The notes under the pieces: model-generated
The model's input: only the letters and a program-made list of their open reading frames with translations
The model's database searches: none
What the model was told of the DNA's origin: nothing
Shown: positions 8,389 through 16,747 of the stretch, piece after piece
Numbering within the stretch: position 1 is the first letter of the stretch
Layout of the letters: each line of letters opens with the position of its first letter
Assembly: GCF_035474595.1 (NCBI RefSeq)
Contig: NZ_DATIND010000155.1
Coordinates: 1-64,000, forward strand
Reading direction: 5' to 3'
Source of the DNA: Longimicrobium sp.
GTDB lineage: Bacteria; Gemmatimonadota; Gemmatimonadetes; Longimicrobiales; Longimicrobiaceae
DNA: 64,000 bases
Translations under genes and position numbers: made by a program

Positions 8389-9774
8389 ATGAGGCATACC
8401 ACACGTAACCAGGGGAGGGGCTTCCGGCCCTTCCCGCTGCGGGTCGCTGCGCTGGGGCTTCTGCTCCCGCTGGGCGCCTGCTCGGTAGACAAGATCCTCG
8501 AGGTGGACGACCCGGATGTGGCCACCCCGGGCTCGGTGGCGGGGCGCGAGGCCCTTCCGGCGGTGTACGCCGGCGCCCTGGCCGACTTCGCCCACGCCTA
8601 CGCGGGCGGCGGCGATACCGGCGGCGGCAGCCGGAACGAGGGCCAGATCCTGCTGAGCGGGCTTCTGGGCGACGAGTTCCAGAGCACCGACACCTTCAAC
8701 ACCCGCATCGAGATCGACCAGCGGGACATCACGCCCGCCAGCACGCCGGGGAGCTCGGCGAACGGGCAGCTGAGCGACGCGGAGCGCAACCTGCACCGCG
8801 CCCGCCGTGCGGCCGAGAACGGCACCGACCTGTTCAAGGAGAACGGGCTGCCGACGGATCCGCGCCGTGCGGAGCTGTTCGCGCTGGCCGGGTACACGTA
8901 CATCTTCTTCGCCGAGAACTACTGCGCCGGCGTGACGTTCAGCAGCATTCCGTTCACGGGCGGTGACCCGACGTTCGGTTCGCCGCAGAGCACGAACGAG
9001 GTGCTGGCCACCGCCATCGCGCGCTTCGACTCGGCGCTGGCGATCGCTCCGGCTGGCTCGAGCCAGGCGCGGCTGGCCACGATCGGCAAGGCACGCGCGC
9101 TGCTGGACCAGGGCAACCGTGCCGCCGCCGCGGCGCTGGTCGCGGCGGTTCCGACCACCTTCTCCTACGACGTGCCGTATTCGGACAACACGTCGCGCCA
9201 GGAGAACGGGGTGTACAACTACACCACCGACGCCCGGCGCTACGGCGTGTCGGACGTGGAAGGCGGCGAGGGGCTCCCCTACCGCTCGGCCAACGATCCG
9301 CGCGTGGAGTACGAGGACGGCGGGGATCCGTTCGACACGAACTTCCCCGATCCGGTCTTCTGGAACCAGCTGAAGTACCCGGCGCGTGACAGCGACGTCA
9401 CGCTGGCCAACGGCATCGAGGCGCGCCTGATCGAGGCCGAGGCGCTGCTGAACGGCGGCGCGAGCGCCGCCTACCTGCCGGTGCTGAACACGCTGCGGGC
9501 CACGATCAGCCTGCCGGCGCTGGCCGACCCGGGCACCGCGACGGGCCGTATCCAGCAGTTCTTCCAGGAGCGCGCGTTCTGGCTGTGGCTCACGTCGCAC
9601 CGTCTGGGCGACATGCGCCGCGAGATCCGCCAGTACGGCCTCACGGAGGCGCAGGTGTTCCCGTCGGGTGACTACATCCGCGGTGGCACGTACGGCACCG
9701 ACAAGAACCTCCCGATCTTCGTGGACGAGGGGAACAACCCCAACTTCACGGGCTGCACCAGCCGCGCGGCGTAA
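8389..9774 (+). CDS. SusD/RagB-family nutrient-binding lipoprotein
   Basis: A 461-aa surface lipoprotein partner of the upstream SusC-like transporter. The lipobox is LLPLGAC near residue 31, followed by the acidic start typical of SusD (LEVDDPDV). The helical TPR-like SusD fold is suggested by the C-terminal FFQERAFWLWLTSHRLGDMRR stretch, which matches the RagB/SusD C-terminal motif of E-R-x-x-E/F-W-x-x-G-x-R-x-x-D-x-x-R. Start ATG 8389 follows AAAGGAGCA. The pair forms a two-gene operon ended by a very strong terminator at 9830. Confidence 0.92.
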   Translation: MRHTTRNQGRGFRPFPLRVAALGLLLPLGACSVDKILEVDDPDVATPGSVAGREALPAVYAGALADFAHAYAGGGDTGGGSRNEGQILLSGLLGDEFQSTDTFNTRIEIDQRDITPASTPGSSANGQLSDAERNLHRARRAAENGTDLFKENGLPTDPRRAELFALAGYTYIFFAENYCAGVTFSSIPFTGGDPTFGSPQSTNEVLATAIARFDSALAIAPAGSSQARLATIGKARALLDQGNRAAAAALVAAVPTTFSYDVPYSDNTSRQENGVYNYTTDARRYGVSDVEGGEGLPYRSANDPRVEYEDGGDPFDTNFPDPVFWNQLKYPARDSDVTLANGIEARLIEAEALLNGGASAAYLPVLNTLRATISLPALADPGTATGRIQQFFQERAFWLWLTSHRLGDMRREIRQYGLTEAQVFPSGDYIRGGTYGTDKNLPIFVDEGNNPNFTGCTSRAA

Positions 9775-9829
9775 GCCGGGCGGACGGGCGCCGGGGATTT
9801 CTTCCCGGCGCTCGACGGGAGCGGAAAAG

Positions 9830-9869
9830 CGAAGGGGCGGGCACCTCCGGGTGCCCGCCCCTTCGTCTT
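9830..9869 (+). terminator. Intrinsic terminator of the susC-susD operon
   Basis: A perfect 16-bp stem (9830-9845 with 9850-9865) with a TCCG loop, followed by TCTT, 56 bp after the susD-like stop. Confidence 0.85.
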
Positions 9870-10059
9870 GCCGTTTCGCGTCCCCCGTTGGTGCGGCCGG
9901 GCCCGGGGATCAGGATGCGATCACGCAGAGAAGCAGAAGAGCAGGGGGGATCTCCGCGCCCGGCTTCCTGCGTGGAGCAGGCCCTTCGGCGATGGTCAAT
10001 CGGGCGACGTGAATGAGTGGCCGGGACCGGCCGGCGGGAGGTGGCGGCGGGGAAACGGA

Positions 10060-10089
10060 AAGGGTGCGGAGCGACGGCTCCGCACCCTT
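10060..10089 (-). terminator. Terminator of the plug-domain lipoprotein gene
   Basis: A 13-bp perfect stem (10060-10072 with 10077-10089) with a GACG loop lies 31 bp past the minus-strand stop at 10121; GTTTCC follows on that strand. Confidence 0.75.
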
Positions 10090-10120
10090 CGGTGGTGCTC
10101 CGGACGAGGTGCCGGAGGGT

Positions 10121-10585
10121 TCAGTTGCTGTGGTCGACGTCCACGCGGGTGAGGATGACGATGGCGCCGCCGCCGCCGCCGGTGCCGTGCTTCAGCGTGC
10201 CGTTGATCCCGTTCAGGAACTCGACGGAGTCGATCTGGCGCGCGGGGACGGAGCGCAGGAGGGCGAAGTCCAGCAGCCGCGCGCCGTCGAGCAGCACGAT
10301 GGGGGTGTCGTCGAGCACGATGGTCTGGTGGCCGCGGGTGGGGCGGATTCCCACCGGGGTGCCGTCGGCCGTCTCCTGCAGCCGCACGCCGCCCAGCCGC
10401 CGCAGCACCTCCCAGGCGTTCTGCGCGCCCGACTCTTTGATCTCCTGCGAGCTCAGGTAATGCGAGGTCGAGCGCGCGGGCGAGTGCGATTCGCCGTCTC
10501 GGGCGGGGTGCAGGGTGGCGCAGCCCGCGGTGGTGGCCAGGAGGGCGGCCAGGGTGATGCCGAGGCGGACGGGGCGAGCGGTCAT
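10121..10585 (-). CDS. Small lipoprotein with stand-alone TonB-receptor plug-like domain
   Basis: A 154-aa predicted lipoprotein with lipobox LATTAGC near residue 21. The remaining ~110 residues look like an isolated TonB-receptor plug: a LRRLGGVRLQ segment, then TPIVLLDGARL, IDSVEFLNG and GGGAIVILTR, in the same order as the P-V-x-x-I-D-G, I-E-x-I-E-V-L-K-G and G-V-I-x-I-x-T blocks of plugs. No barrel follows and the gene ends with its own terminator. The ATG at 10585 is chosen because it directly starts a signal sequence; an upstream extension lacks one. Such plug-only proteins are known in Gemmatimonadota-like genomes but I know of no assigned function. It could interact with TonB or with a receptor barrel. 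Confidence 0.7.
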   Translation of the reverse strand: MTARPVRLGITLAALLATTAGCATLHPARDGESHSPARSTSHYLSSQEIKESGAQNAWEVLRRLGGVRLQETADGTPVGIRPTRGHQTIVLDDTPIVLLDGARLLDFALLRSVPARQIDSVEFLNGINGTLKHGTGGGGGAIVILTRVDVDHSN

Positions 10586-11018
10586 GGCGACCTCCGGGCC
10601 GAAGTGCGGGATGCGCGCGCGGGAGCGGGCGCACGGCGTGGAGCCGGGTGGGGGGACGCCGCGCCGCGACGGACGCGGGCCGCCCACGAATGATTGAAGC
10701 CGCATCTTCCGAGCCGCAAGGCTGCCGGCGCTACGGTCCTCCGGAATGACGCCGCCCCATGTGCGTAGGACGCTTCAAGCGTCCCGGTTCTGACACCCCG
10801 GGCGTTCTCGTCGGGGTTCCGCGCCCGCTGCGTGTCTTAACGGATGCGGGCGGAAGAGGCGTCTTTCAAGGCGCGGGGACACGCGGTGGGGAGACGGGCG
10901 CCGTGCGTCCGCCGGAGCGCCGCCCGTGGCGCGGCCGATGCGGGACGCGGGGAGACGGAGCGGGCGCCGGCCGTCCGGGTCCGGTGCCGGTCATGATAAT
11001 TCATCGAGCGAGGAGAGC
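10586..11018. other. Intergenic region, divergent promoters expected
   Basis: These 433 bp separate divergent genes. The only clear element is a 17-bp palindrome at 10768-10784 (GGACGCTT-C-AAGCGTCC), a possible operator. No convincing -35/-10 pair was seen. GAGGAGAG precedes the ATG at 11019. Confidence 0.4.
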
Positions 11019-11582
11019 ATGGTTCGAGGCGAGCTCATCGTGATGGCGGTTGCGGCCCTGGCCGGCTGCGCGAGCGGCGGCACGGGCGGCGGCGGCAGCT
11101 ACCAGAGGACGACCACGGTCCTCTCCGTTCCCAACGGCCAGTCGTCGGCGGACGTGATGTTCGACGCGTACGGCGGCGCCGCGCCGGTGGCCGCCACGCT
11201 GGCCGCGGGCCGCGACACGGTGTTCGCGGCGCTGGAGCAGGCGTACCAGGCCGTGGGTGTGCCGGTGGGGATGCGCGACCCGGCCAGGTGGACGCTGGGG
11301 AACCGCGACCTGGAGATCAGCCGCCGCCTGGGCGGGACGAACCTGTCCGAGTACTTCAACTGCGGCGCCGGCGTGATGGGCGCGGACATCGCCTCCACCT
11401 ACCGCCTGCAGATCACCATCACCAGCACGCTGACGGCGCAGGGGACGGGGACGCGGCTGGAAACGGTGGCGCAGGCGAACGCCCGCCAGCCGGGAACCTC
11501 GAATCCCCCCGTGAACTGCGCCTCGACGGGGCGGCTGGAGCACGAGATCAACCGGCGCGTGGGGCTGGCGGTCGGCGGCTGA
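11019..11582 (+). CDS. Putative lipoprotein, unknown function
   Basis: A 187-aa protein with a lipobox (ALAGCASGG) close to the N-terminus, then a Gly-rich linker. The rest contains two Cys (in YFNCGAG and PVNCAST) that may pair, and alternating beta-like segments (RLQITITSTLTAQGTGTRLE). I do not recognise the family. Start ATG 11019 has the ribosome site GAGGAGAGC. It stands alone and is followed by a hairpin terminator. Confidence 0.75.
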   Translation: MVRGELIVMAVAALAGCASGGTGGGGSYQRTTTVLSVPNGQSSADVMFDAYGGAAPVAATLAAGRDTVFAALEQAYQAVGVPVGMRDPARWTLGNRDLEISRRLGGTNLSEYFNCGAGVMGADIASTYRLQITITSTLTAQGTGTRLETVAQANARQPGTSNPPVNCASTGRLEHEINRRVGLAVGG

Positions 11583-11608
11583 CGCCGGCATCGCCGGGGC
11601 TCACGCGG

Positions 11609-11658
11609 AGCCGTGGAGGCGCGGAGAGACGAACCATCTTCCCGGCGCCTCTGCGGCT
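11609..11658 (+). terminator. Hairpin terminator after the 187-aa lipoprotein
   Basis: A 14-bp stem with two G-T wobbles (11609-11622 with 11645-11658), followed by TTCG, 27 bp after the stop. Confidence 0.5.
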
Positions 11659-11710
11659 TTCGTGCGTCGGACGACGGGTGGAGGGGGATTCGGTCGCGTT
11701 CCCGAGAATC

Positions 11711-11793
11711 ACGTGCCTGGCGAGTATGGATCCTTCGGGCTGCAACTCTTGGTGCGGATGCGGGTTCGGCGTGGTCGCCCTCAGGATGACGTC
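11711..11793. repeat. Dispersed repeat family A, solo half-element
   Basis: One ~80-bp half of the element seen as inverted pairs at 16426, 24020 and 51190. Shared blocks are CACGTGC, TATGGATCCTTCGG, TTCGGCGTGG and CCTCAGGATGACGTC, in this order. Confidence 0.85.
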
Positions 11794-11839
11794 ATACCGG
11801 ATTGCCTGAAGACCAGGAAAAGACGCGCGACGCGTTCGG

Positions 11840-12724
11840 TCAGGCGAGGCGCTGAAGGAGGCGAGGGACTTCGGCGGGGAGCTCGCGGGCGAGGAAGCCG
11901 ATGCGGCCCACGCGGCGGGCGAGCGCGTTGCCGGCCTCGCCGTGGAGCCAGACGCCCCACGCGGCGGCGCCGGCCGCGTCCGCGCCGCGGGCCAGCAGCC
12001 CGGCGACCAGGCCGGCCAGCACGTCGCCCGAGCCGGAGGTGGCGAGCCCGACCTGGCCGCCGGCGTAGCGGTACGCGCGTCCGTCCGGCGCGGCGATGAT
12101 GGTGTCCGGCCCCTTCAGCGCGACGGCGGCGCCCAATTCCCGCGCGGCGCGGCGGGCGACGGCGAGGGGATCGGCCTCGACCTCTTCCTTCTCCATTCCC
12201 ATCACCCCCGCCATCTCGCCCGCGTGCGGGGTGATGACGGCGCGGCCGCCCAGGTGGTGGAGCAGCCCCCGCTCGTCCGCGAGGCAGGGGAGGCATCCCG
12301 CGTCCAGCACCACCGCGGGCCCGTCCACCTCCGCCAGCACGGCGCGGGCGAGGGCGGTGGCCTCGTCCGGCTCCACGATTCCCGGGCCGAGGAGGAGCGC
12401 GCCGGCCGCGTTCGCCAGGCGCACGATCTCCCCCGCTGCCTCGGGAGAGATGCCGCCCGCCTTCGTCTCGGCGAGGGGGAAGAGGCGCGCTTCGGGGATG
12501 GCGATCGCCGCGGCCAGGGCGACGCTCTCGGCCGTCGCCAGCCGGAGCTTCCCCGCGCCGGCGCGGAGGGCGGCGGTGCCGGCCAGGAGGAGCGCGCCCG
12601 GCGTCTCGCGCGCGCCGCCGGCGACGAGGACGCGGCCGCGCTCCTCCTTGCTCCCCCGCTCGTCGGGCGAGGGCGGCGCGAGGGCGCGCAGCCGCGCGGA
12701 GGTGAGCGGGAGCGCGCGCGTCAC
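11840..12724 (-). CDS. nnrD: ADP/ATP-dependent NAD(P)H-hydrate dehydratase
   Basis: A 294-aa ribokinase-fold enzyme that repairs hydrated NAD(P)H in the cytoplasm (CARKD/YjeF C-terminal family). Seen are GRVLVAGG and GALLLAGTAALRAGAGKL near the start, LLLGPGI, VLDAGCL, VITPHAGEMA, and the signature GSGDVLAGLVAGLLA near the C-terminus. The N-terminal epimerase domain of fused YjeF proteins is absent, so this is the stand-alone dehydratase. GTG at 12724 overlaps the stop of the upstream phosphatase gene by 4 nt (GTGA), so translation is probably coupled. Confidence 0.87.
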   Translation of the reverse strand: MTRALPLTSARLRALAPPSPDERGSKEERGRVLVAGGARETPGALLLAGTAALRAGAGKLRLATAESVALAAAIAIPEARLFPLAETKAGGISPEAAGEIVRLANAAGALLLGPGIVEPDEATALARAVLAEVDGPAVVLDAGCLPCLADERGLLHHLGGRAVITPHAGEMAGVMGMEKEEVEADPLAVARRAARELGAAVALKGPDTIIAAPDGRAYRYAGGQVGLATSGSGDVLAGLVAGLLARGADAAGAAAWGVWLHGEAGNALARRVGRIGFLARELPAEVPRLLQRLA

Positions 12725-13509
12725 TTGGCGCCCGCGGGAACGTCGCGCCGGGTGGTGACGTCCGCGCCGGCCTGCACGAGCGGGGCGACGAAGTTGAAGA
12801 GCCGCAGCTCCATCTTCCCCCTCCGCCCGGCCCGCGGGTTGAACTCGTACGAGGTGACGCCGCAGTTGGCCACGTCGTGCGCGCGCTCGATCCCCAGGAT
12901 CTCCTCCTCGGTCATGCACTCCAGCAGGTAGCGCAGGCAGAGGACGACCACCTCGTGGCAGACGACCAGCACGCGCTCGCGGGAGTAGTGCAGGTTCACG
13001 GTGTCCAGCGCGCTGCGCAGGCGCAGGATGACGTCGGCCCAGCTTTCGCCGCCGGGGGGGCGGTGGTAGAACTTGCCCAGGAGGCGGCGGTGCTCGGCCT
13101 GCTCGGGAAAGCGCTGCTGGATCCCCACCGCGGTCAGCCGGTCCAGGATGCCGAACTCGCGCTCGCGCAGCCGCTCGTCCACGATCACCTCCTCGTCCGG
13201 GTCCTCCGTGCCCCCCGCGGCGCGGATCAGCTCGGCGGTGGCGCGCGCGCGGACGTAGGGCGAGGCGAGGACGACGGTGGGGCGCTGCGACGGCGGCAGG
13301 GCGGCGAACCAGCGGCCGAGCGCGGCGGCCTGCTCGGTCCCGCGCGGGCTCAGCGGCACGTCCACGTCGCGCTGGGCGATGGCGATCATCGGCAGGCCGG
13401 CGTCGCGCGCCGCCGCGGCGGCCACGTTTCCCGCGCTCTCGCCGTGGCGCACGATCCACATCACGTCGGGCCAGGTCTGCTCCATCGCCGCCCCTTCTTC
13501 TTGCGTCAT
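12721..13509 (-). CDS. Histidine phosphatase family protein
   Basis: A 262-aa phosphoglycerate-mutase-like phosphatase. The phosphohistidine motif RHGES is at residues 21-25, the second Arg/Glu region is LASPYVRARATAE with LREREFG, and the second catalytic His is in VVCHEVVV. The substrate cannot be told from sequence; members act on sugar phosphates, RNA-derived nucleotides and other phosphoesters. A second in-frame ATG eight codons in (residue 9) is a possible alternative start. It is the first gene of a two-gene operon with nnrD, joined by a GTGA overlap. Confidence 0.85.
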   Translation of the reverse strand: MTQEEGAAMEQTWPDVMWIVRHGESAGNVAAAAARDAGLPMIAIAQRDVDVPLSPRGTEQAAALGRWFAALPPSQRPTVVLASPYVRARATAELIRAAGGTEDPDEEVIVDERLREREFGILDRLTAVGIQQRFPEQAEHRRLLGKFYHRPPGGESWADVILRLRSALDTVNLHYSRERVLVVCHEVVVLCLRYLLECMTEEEILGIERAHDVANCGVTSYEFNPRAGRRGKMELRLFNFVAPLVQAGADVTTRRDVPAGAK

Positions 13510-13686
13510 GGTTCCGGGCGGTGCGACGGGTCAAAGAGCGTACCAGACGGGCTTGGACGCCGGCGCCCGGACGGTTAATTTGCCCGTCCCACCGTTCTCC
13601 CCGCCGGTCCGCCGCATCTCGCGGGCGGGTGGAAAGCGCGTTTGAACAATTGACGGACCCATCCGCGGTTGCCGAGGATTCGAGCA

Positions 13687-14865
13687 GTGCTTCATCTCCC
13701 CCTCCATTTCCCTCCGCGACTCGTGAGCGTGGCGCTGCTGGTCGCGGCGCTGGGCGGCTGCGTGGAGCCGCTGCGTCCCGACCTGTCGAAGGAGACGCGG
13801 CCGGTGGAGGTGGCGCCGGAGCGGCTGGGGAACGTGTTCACGCAGGCGTCGGCGTACGCGCGCAACGTGTGGGACATGCAGCTCTTCGGCGGCCGGATCT
13901 GGCTGGGGCACGGCGACAGCATCGACAACTGGGGGCCGATCCCCGTGTGGTCGCTGGACGGGGCCACCGGCGCCATGGCGCAGGAGTTCAGCACGAACGA
14001 CGAGCAGGTGGACGAGTTCCGCGTGCTGGGTGGCGAGCTGTACGTGCCCGGCCACGACGGGCGCGGCGACTGGACGAAGGGCGAGTTCTACCGCCTGGAG
14101 GGCGGCAGGTGGGCCGAGCACCGCACCATCCCGCATGGGCTGCACGTGTTCGACCTGGCGCTGCACGGCGGGCGCCTGTTCGCCGCGCTGGGGACCGAGG
14201 AGGTGCGCGGGCAGGAGACGCTGCTGGCGTCGCGCGACCGCGGCGAGAGCTGGACGGCGGTGACCGACGAGACGGACCGCGTGTACGACCTGTTCGAGCT
14301 GGGCGGCGAGCTGTACGGCGCCCCGCTGATGAACGCGAGCGACAGCACGGCGGCGCGGCCGCTCCTGCGCTTCGACGGCGAGCGCTTCGTGAAGACCGGG
14401 GCGGCCGGGAAGCTGCTCCTTCCCGGCCTGGCGGACGGCGCGTGGGGGCGGATGGTGCGCCCGACCGAGTTCCGCGGCGTGCTGGTCTACATCGCCGCCG
14501 GCAGCAGCTTCGACTGGGTGCCGGTTTCGCTGGCCGTGACGCGCGACCTGCGCGAGGTGCGGCGCGCGGTGTTCCCCGACGCGGCGGCGGTGCCGTACGA
14601 CCTGCTGGTGCGTGGCGACACGATGTACGTGCTGGCGTCGGCGCCGGCCGCGGCGGGCGGGTACACGGTGCGCGTCTACCGCACGGTCGACACGGTGGCC
14701 TGGCAGGAGGTATTCCACTTCGCCTCGGCTGCCTTCGCGCGGTCGTTCGAGGAGAGCGGGGGCGACTTCTGGTTCGGGCTGGGGTGCGGCTACGGCGCGC
14801 CGAACCCCGCCAGCGGCGACCTGCTGCGGGTGCGCCGCGCGAGCTGGGCGGGAACGGCGGGGTGA
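13687..14865 (+). CDS. Lipoprotein with beta-propeller-like repeats, unknown function
   Basis: A ~392-aa exported lipoprotein. After the hydrophobic signal comes the lipobox VAALGGC. The body is made of repeated short blades of the type W-D-L-x-L-x-G-G-R-L/I-x-x-x-x-G (LFGGRIWLG, VLGGELYVPG, LHGGRLFAALG, LGGELYGAP), as in sialidase/BNR or Kelch-like propellers. No catalytic Asp-box set is clear. The start is uncertain: GTG 13687 has GAGGA nine bases upstream; TTG 13669 and GTG 13723 also give a signal peptide. The PhoX-like lipoprotein gene follows 70 bp later in the same orientation. Confidence 0.72.
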   Translation: MLHLPLHFPPRLVSVALLVAALGGCVEPLRPDLSKETRPVEVAPERLGNVFTQASAYARNVWDMQLFGGRIWLGHGDSIDNWGPIPVWSLDGATGAMAQEFSTNDEQVDEFRVLGGELYVPGHDGRGDWTKGEFYRLEGGRWAEHRTIPHGLHVFDLALHGGRLFAALGTEEVRGQETLLASRDRGESWTAVTDETDRVYDLFELGGELYGAPLMNASDSTAARPLLRFDGERFVKTGAAGKLLLPGLADGAWGRMVRPTEFRGVLVYIAAGSSFDWVPVSLAVTRDLREVRRAVFPDAAAVPYDLLVRGDTMYVLASAPAAAGGYTVRVYRTVDTVAWQEVFHFASAAFARSFEESGGDFWFGLGCGYGAPNPASGDLLRVRRASWAGTAG

Positions 14866-14935
14866 CGGAGAGCGGGCGCCGCGCGTCCTTCCGGCGGCCG
14901 CTCTTGAAGTGCATGGGGATGGAACTACGAGGTCG

Positions 14936-16330
14936 ATGCTGACGAAGACGAGGGGACCAATGCTCGCCGCCGCGCTGGCCGTGGCGGCGAGCGCGTGCTC
15001 GGAAGGGACAGGGCCGGCGGAGACGCCCGGCTTCGTGACCGCGCAGCCGGCGATGGCCACGGCGTTGAACGGCGCGGCGCTGCAGCCCATCCTGAGCGTG
15101 GGCGACTCGCTGCCCGGCGGCTTCGCGTGGTCTCCCATCCCCGACGGGCTGGGCGGCTACCTGGAGGGCGGCCGGCTGGTGCTGTTCGCCGCGCACGAGA
15201 CCGGCGGCGCCGGGGTGCCGGGGACGGACGGACAGGCGCACTGGGCCGGCGCGCGCGTGTCGCGGCTGGTGCTGGACCCGGCCACGCGCTCGGTGCTCTC
15301 CGGCAGCTACGCGGTGGGCGGATCGGCCGGGTATCGCAACTTCTGCTCGGCCACCTTCGCCGATGCGTCGGTCGGCCTTCCCGGCGGCTGGTTTCTGGTG
15401 GGCGAGGAGACGGTCGGCGGGGCCAAGGACGGGATGGCGATCGCCCTCGGCAAGAGCGGGCAGGTGGTGGAGATGCCGTGGGTGGGGCGCTTCGCGCACG
15501 AGAACCTGGTGCCGATCCCCGGATTTCCCGGACGCGTGGTGATGGCCGGGATGGACGACAACCGCGGCAGCTCGGAGCTGTACCTGTACGTGGCCGCGAG
15601 CGAGGCGGACGTGCTGGCGGGGCGGGGAACGCTGTACGTCTTCACCTCGTCCGCGGCGGCGAACGTGGGGCAGCTGCACGCGGGCGATGCGATCGCCGGC
15701 CACTTCGTCGCGATCGACGGCGCGGCGGCGATGACGTCGGCGCAGCTGCAGCTGGCGGTGAACGCGCTGGGCGCCTTCCGCTTCGTGGGGACGGAGGACG
15801 GGGATTACGATCACCGCTCCGGCGTTTCCACCCCCGCGCTGTACTTCGCGGACACGGGGTCGGGGAGCGTTCCGTCCACCGCGGCGCCGTGGGATCCGTT
15901 CGGCTCCATCTACCGCCTGGAGATGCAGCCGGGGGACCCCACGCAGGCGCGGCTCGTGCTGCTGGCGCGGTCCGCGGGGCCGGCGGCGGGGTGGGCGTCG
16001 CCGGACAACATGGCGGCGGGAGCGCGCAGCCTGATGGTGCAGGAGGACGCCGCGAACCCGGCGTTCACGCGCGCGCCGCGGATCTGGCGCTTTCCGCTGG
16101 CGGCGGACGGCTCGCTGGGCGCGCCGACGGCCGTCGTGGAGCTGAACAACCCGGAGTGCAGCTACAGCGCGGGGACATGCTGGGAGTCCAGCGGCATCGT
16201 GGACGCGTCCGCGTGGATGGGCGACGGCGCGTGGCTCTTCGACGTGCAGGCGCACACGAAGCCCGTTCCCGCGCTGGGGCTCACGCGCGAGAACGGACAG
16301 CTGCTGTACCTGAAGGTGCCGGGGAGCTGA
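14936..16330 (+). CDS. PhoX-like (DUF839) lipoprotein
   Basis: A 464-aa exported protein with lipobox VAASACS near residue 21. The body resembles the PhoX/DUF839 beta-propeller: an early GDSLPGGFAW and DGLGGY stretch, FAHENLVPIPG, and the late DNMAAGARSLMVQED segment, which parallels the metal-site region P-D-N-x-x-x-D/x-x-G-x-x-W/V of PhoX. PhoX enzymes are calcium-dependent periplasmic alkaline phosphatases, normally Tat-exported; here the export signal is a Sec lipoprotein type, so enzymatic activity is unproven. ATG 14936 follows ACGAGGTCG. It ends with a hairpin at 16345. Confidence 0.72.
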   Translation: MLTKTRGPMLAAALAVAASACSEGTGPAETPGFVTAQPAMATALNGAALQPILSVGDSLPGGFAWSPIPDGLGGYLEGGRLVLFAAHETGGAGVPGTDGQAHWAGARVSRLVLDPATRSVLSGSYAVGGSAGYRNFCSATFADASVGLPGGWFLVGEETVGGAKDGMAIALGKSGQVVEMPWVGRFAHENLVPIPGFPGRVVMAGMDDNRGSSELYLYVAASEADVLAGRGTLYVFTSSAAANVGQLHAGDAIAGHFVAIDGAAAMTSAQLQLAVNALGAFRFVGTEDGDYDHRSGVSTPALYFADTGSGSVPSTAAPWDPFGSIYRLEMQPGDPTQARLVLLARSAGPAAGWASPDNMAAGARSLMVQEDAANPAFTRAPRIWRFPLAADGSLGAPTAVVELNNPECSYSAGTCWESSGIVDASAWMGDGAWLFDVQAHTKPVPALGLTRENGQLLYLKVPGS

Positions 16331-16344
16331 AGGAACGGTTTAAC

Positions 16345-16394
16345 GCAGAGAAGCAGCACAGCAGAGAGAAATTCTCCGCCGCCTGCTTCTCTGC
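16345..16394 (+). terminator. Hairpin after phoX-like gene
   Basis: GCAGAGAAGCAG (16345-16356) pairs perfectly with CTGCTTCTCTGC (16383-16394). Similar GCAGAGAAGCAG-type hairpins close other genes in this window (19099, 23939), suggesting a recurrent terminator-like cassette. Confidence 0.6.
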
Positions 16395-16425
16395 AATCTG
16401 ATGCTCCTGGATCCGAAGCCCCCAA

Positions 16426-16673
16426 GACGTCATCCTGAGGCCGGCCACGCCATCCTCCGAATCCGCGCAGAACTTTGCAGGCCGAAGGATCTATCGCCCG
16501 TTCAGCACGTGAATGGAAGGAACGCACCGACGTTCTTCGGCCGGAAATCATCGCACAACGAAGACCGTTCGGCGTGAATCCGCGACTCACGTGCTTGGAC
16601 TGGCTATAGATCCTTCGGCCTGCGAGTGCCTGTGCGGACTCGGCTTCGGCGTGGCCGGCCTCAGGATGACGTC
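16426..16673. repeat. Dispersed repeat family A, paired inverted element
   Basis: About 248 bp. The left half begins GACGTCATCCTGAGGCCGG and ends near GGCCGAAGGATCTAT. The right half is its inverted copy and ends GGCCTCAGGATGACGTC. This fills most of the intergenic space between the convergent phoX-like and hydrolase genes. Confidence 0.9.
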
Positions 16674-16698
16674 TCGTTTCTTCGGGATAATCGGAACT

Positions 16699-16737
16699 AA
16701 AAGCAGAGCAGCGGGAGCATCTCGCTGCTCTGCTTTT
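16699..16737 (-). terminator. Bidirectional terminator
   Basis: A 15-bp stem (16699-16713 with 16723-16737) starts with AAAA and ends with TTTT, so it can terminate both the minus-strand hydrolase (stop 16748) and transcripts from the left. Confidence 0.85.
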
Positions 16738-16747
16738 GTTGGGCGGG

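Noticed and set aside
5395-9774. Complete polysaccharide utilisation locus
   Set aside because: Only the SusC/SusD pair is present; no hydrolase, sensor or sigma factor is adjacent, and the beta-glucosidase lies 42 kb away.
16426-16673. Insertion sequence
   Set aside because: The inverted-repeat element is only ~240 bp with no transposase frame; treated as a dispersed repeat.
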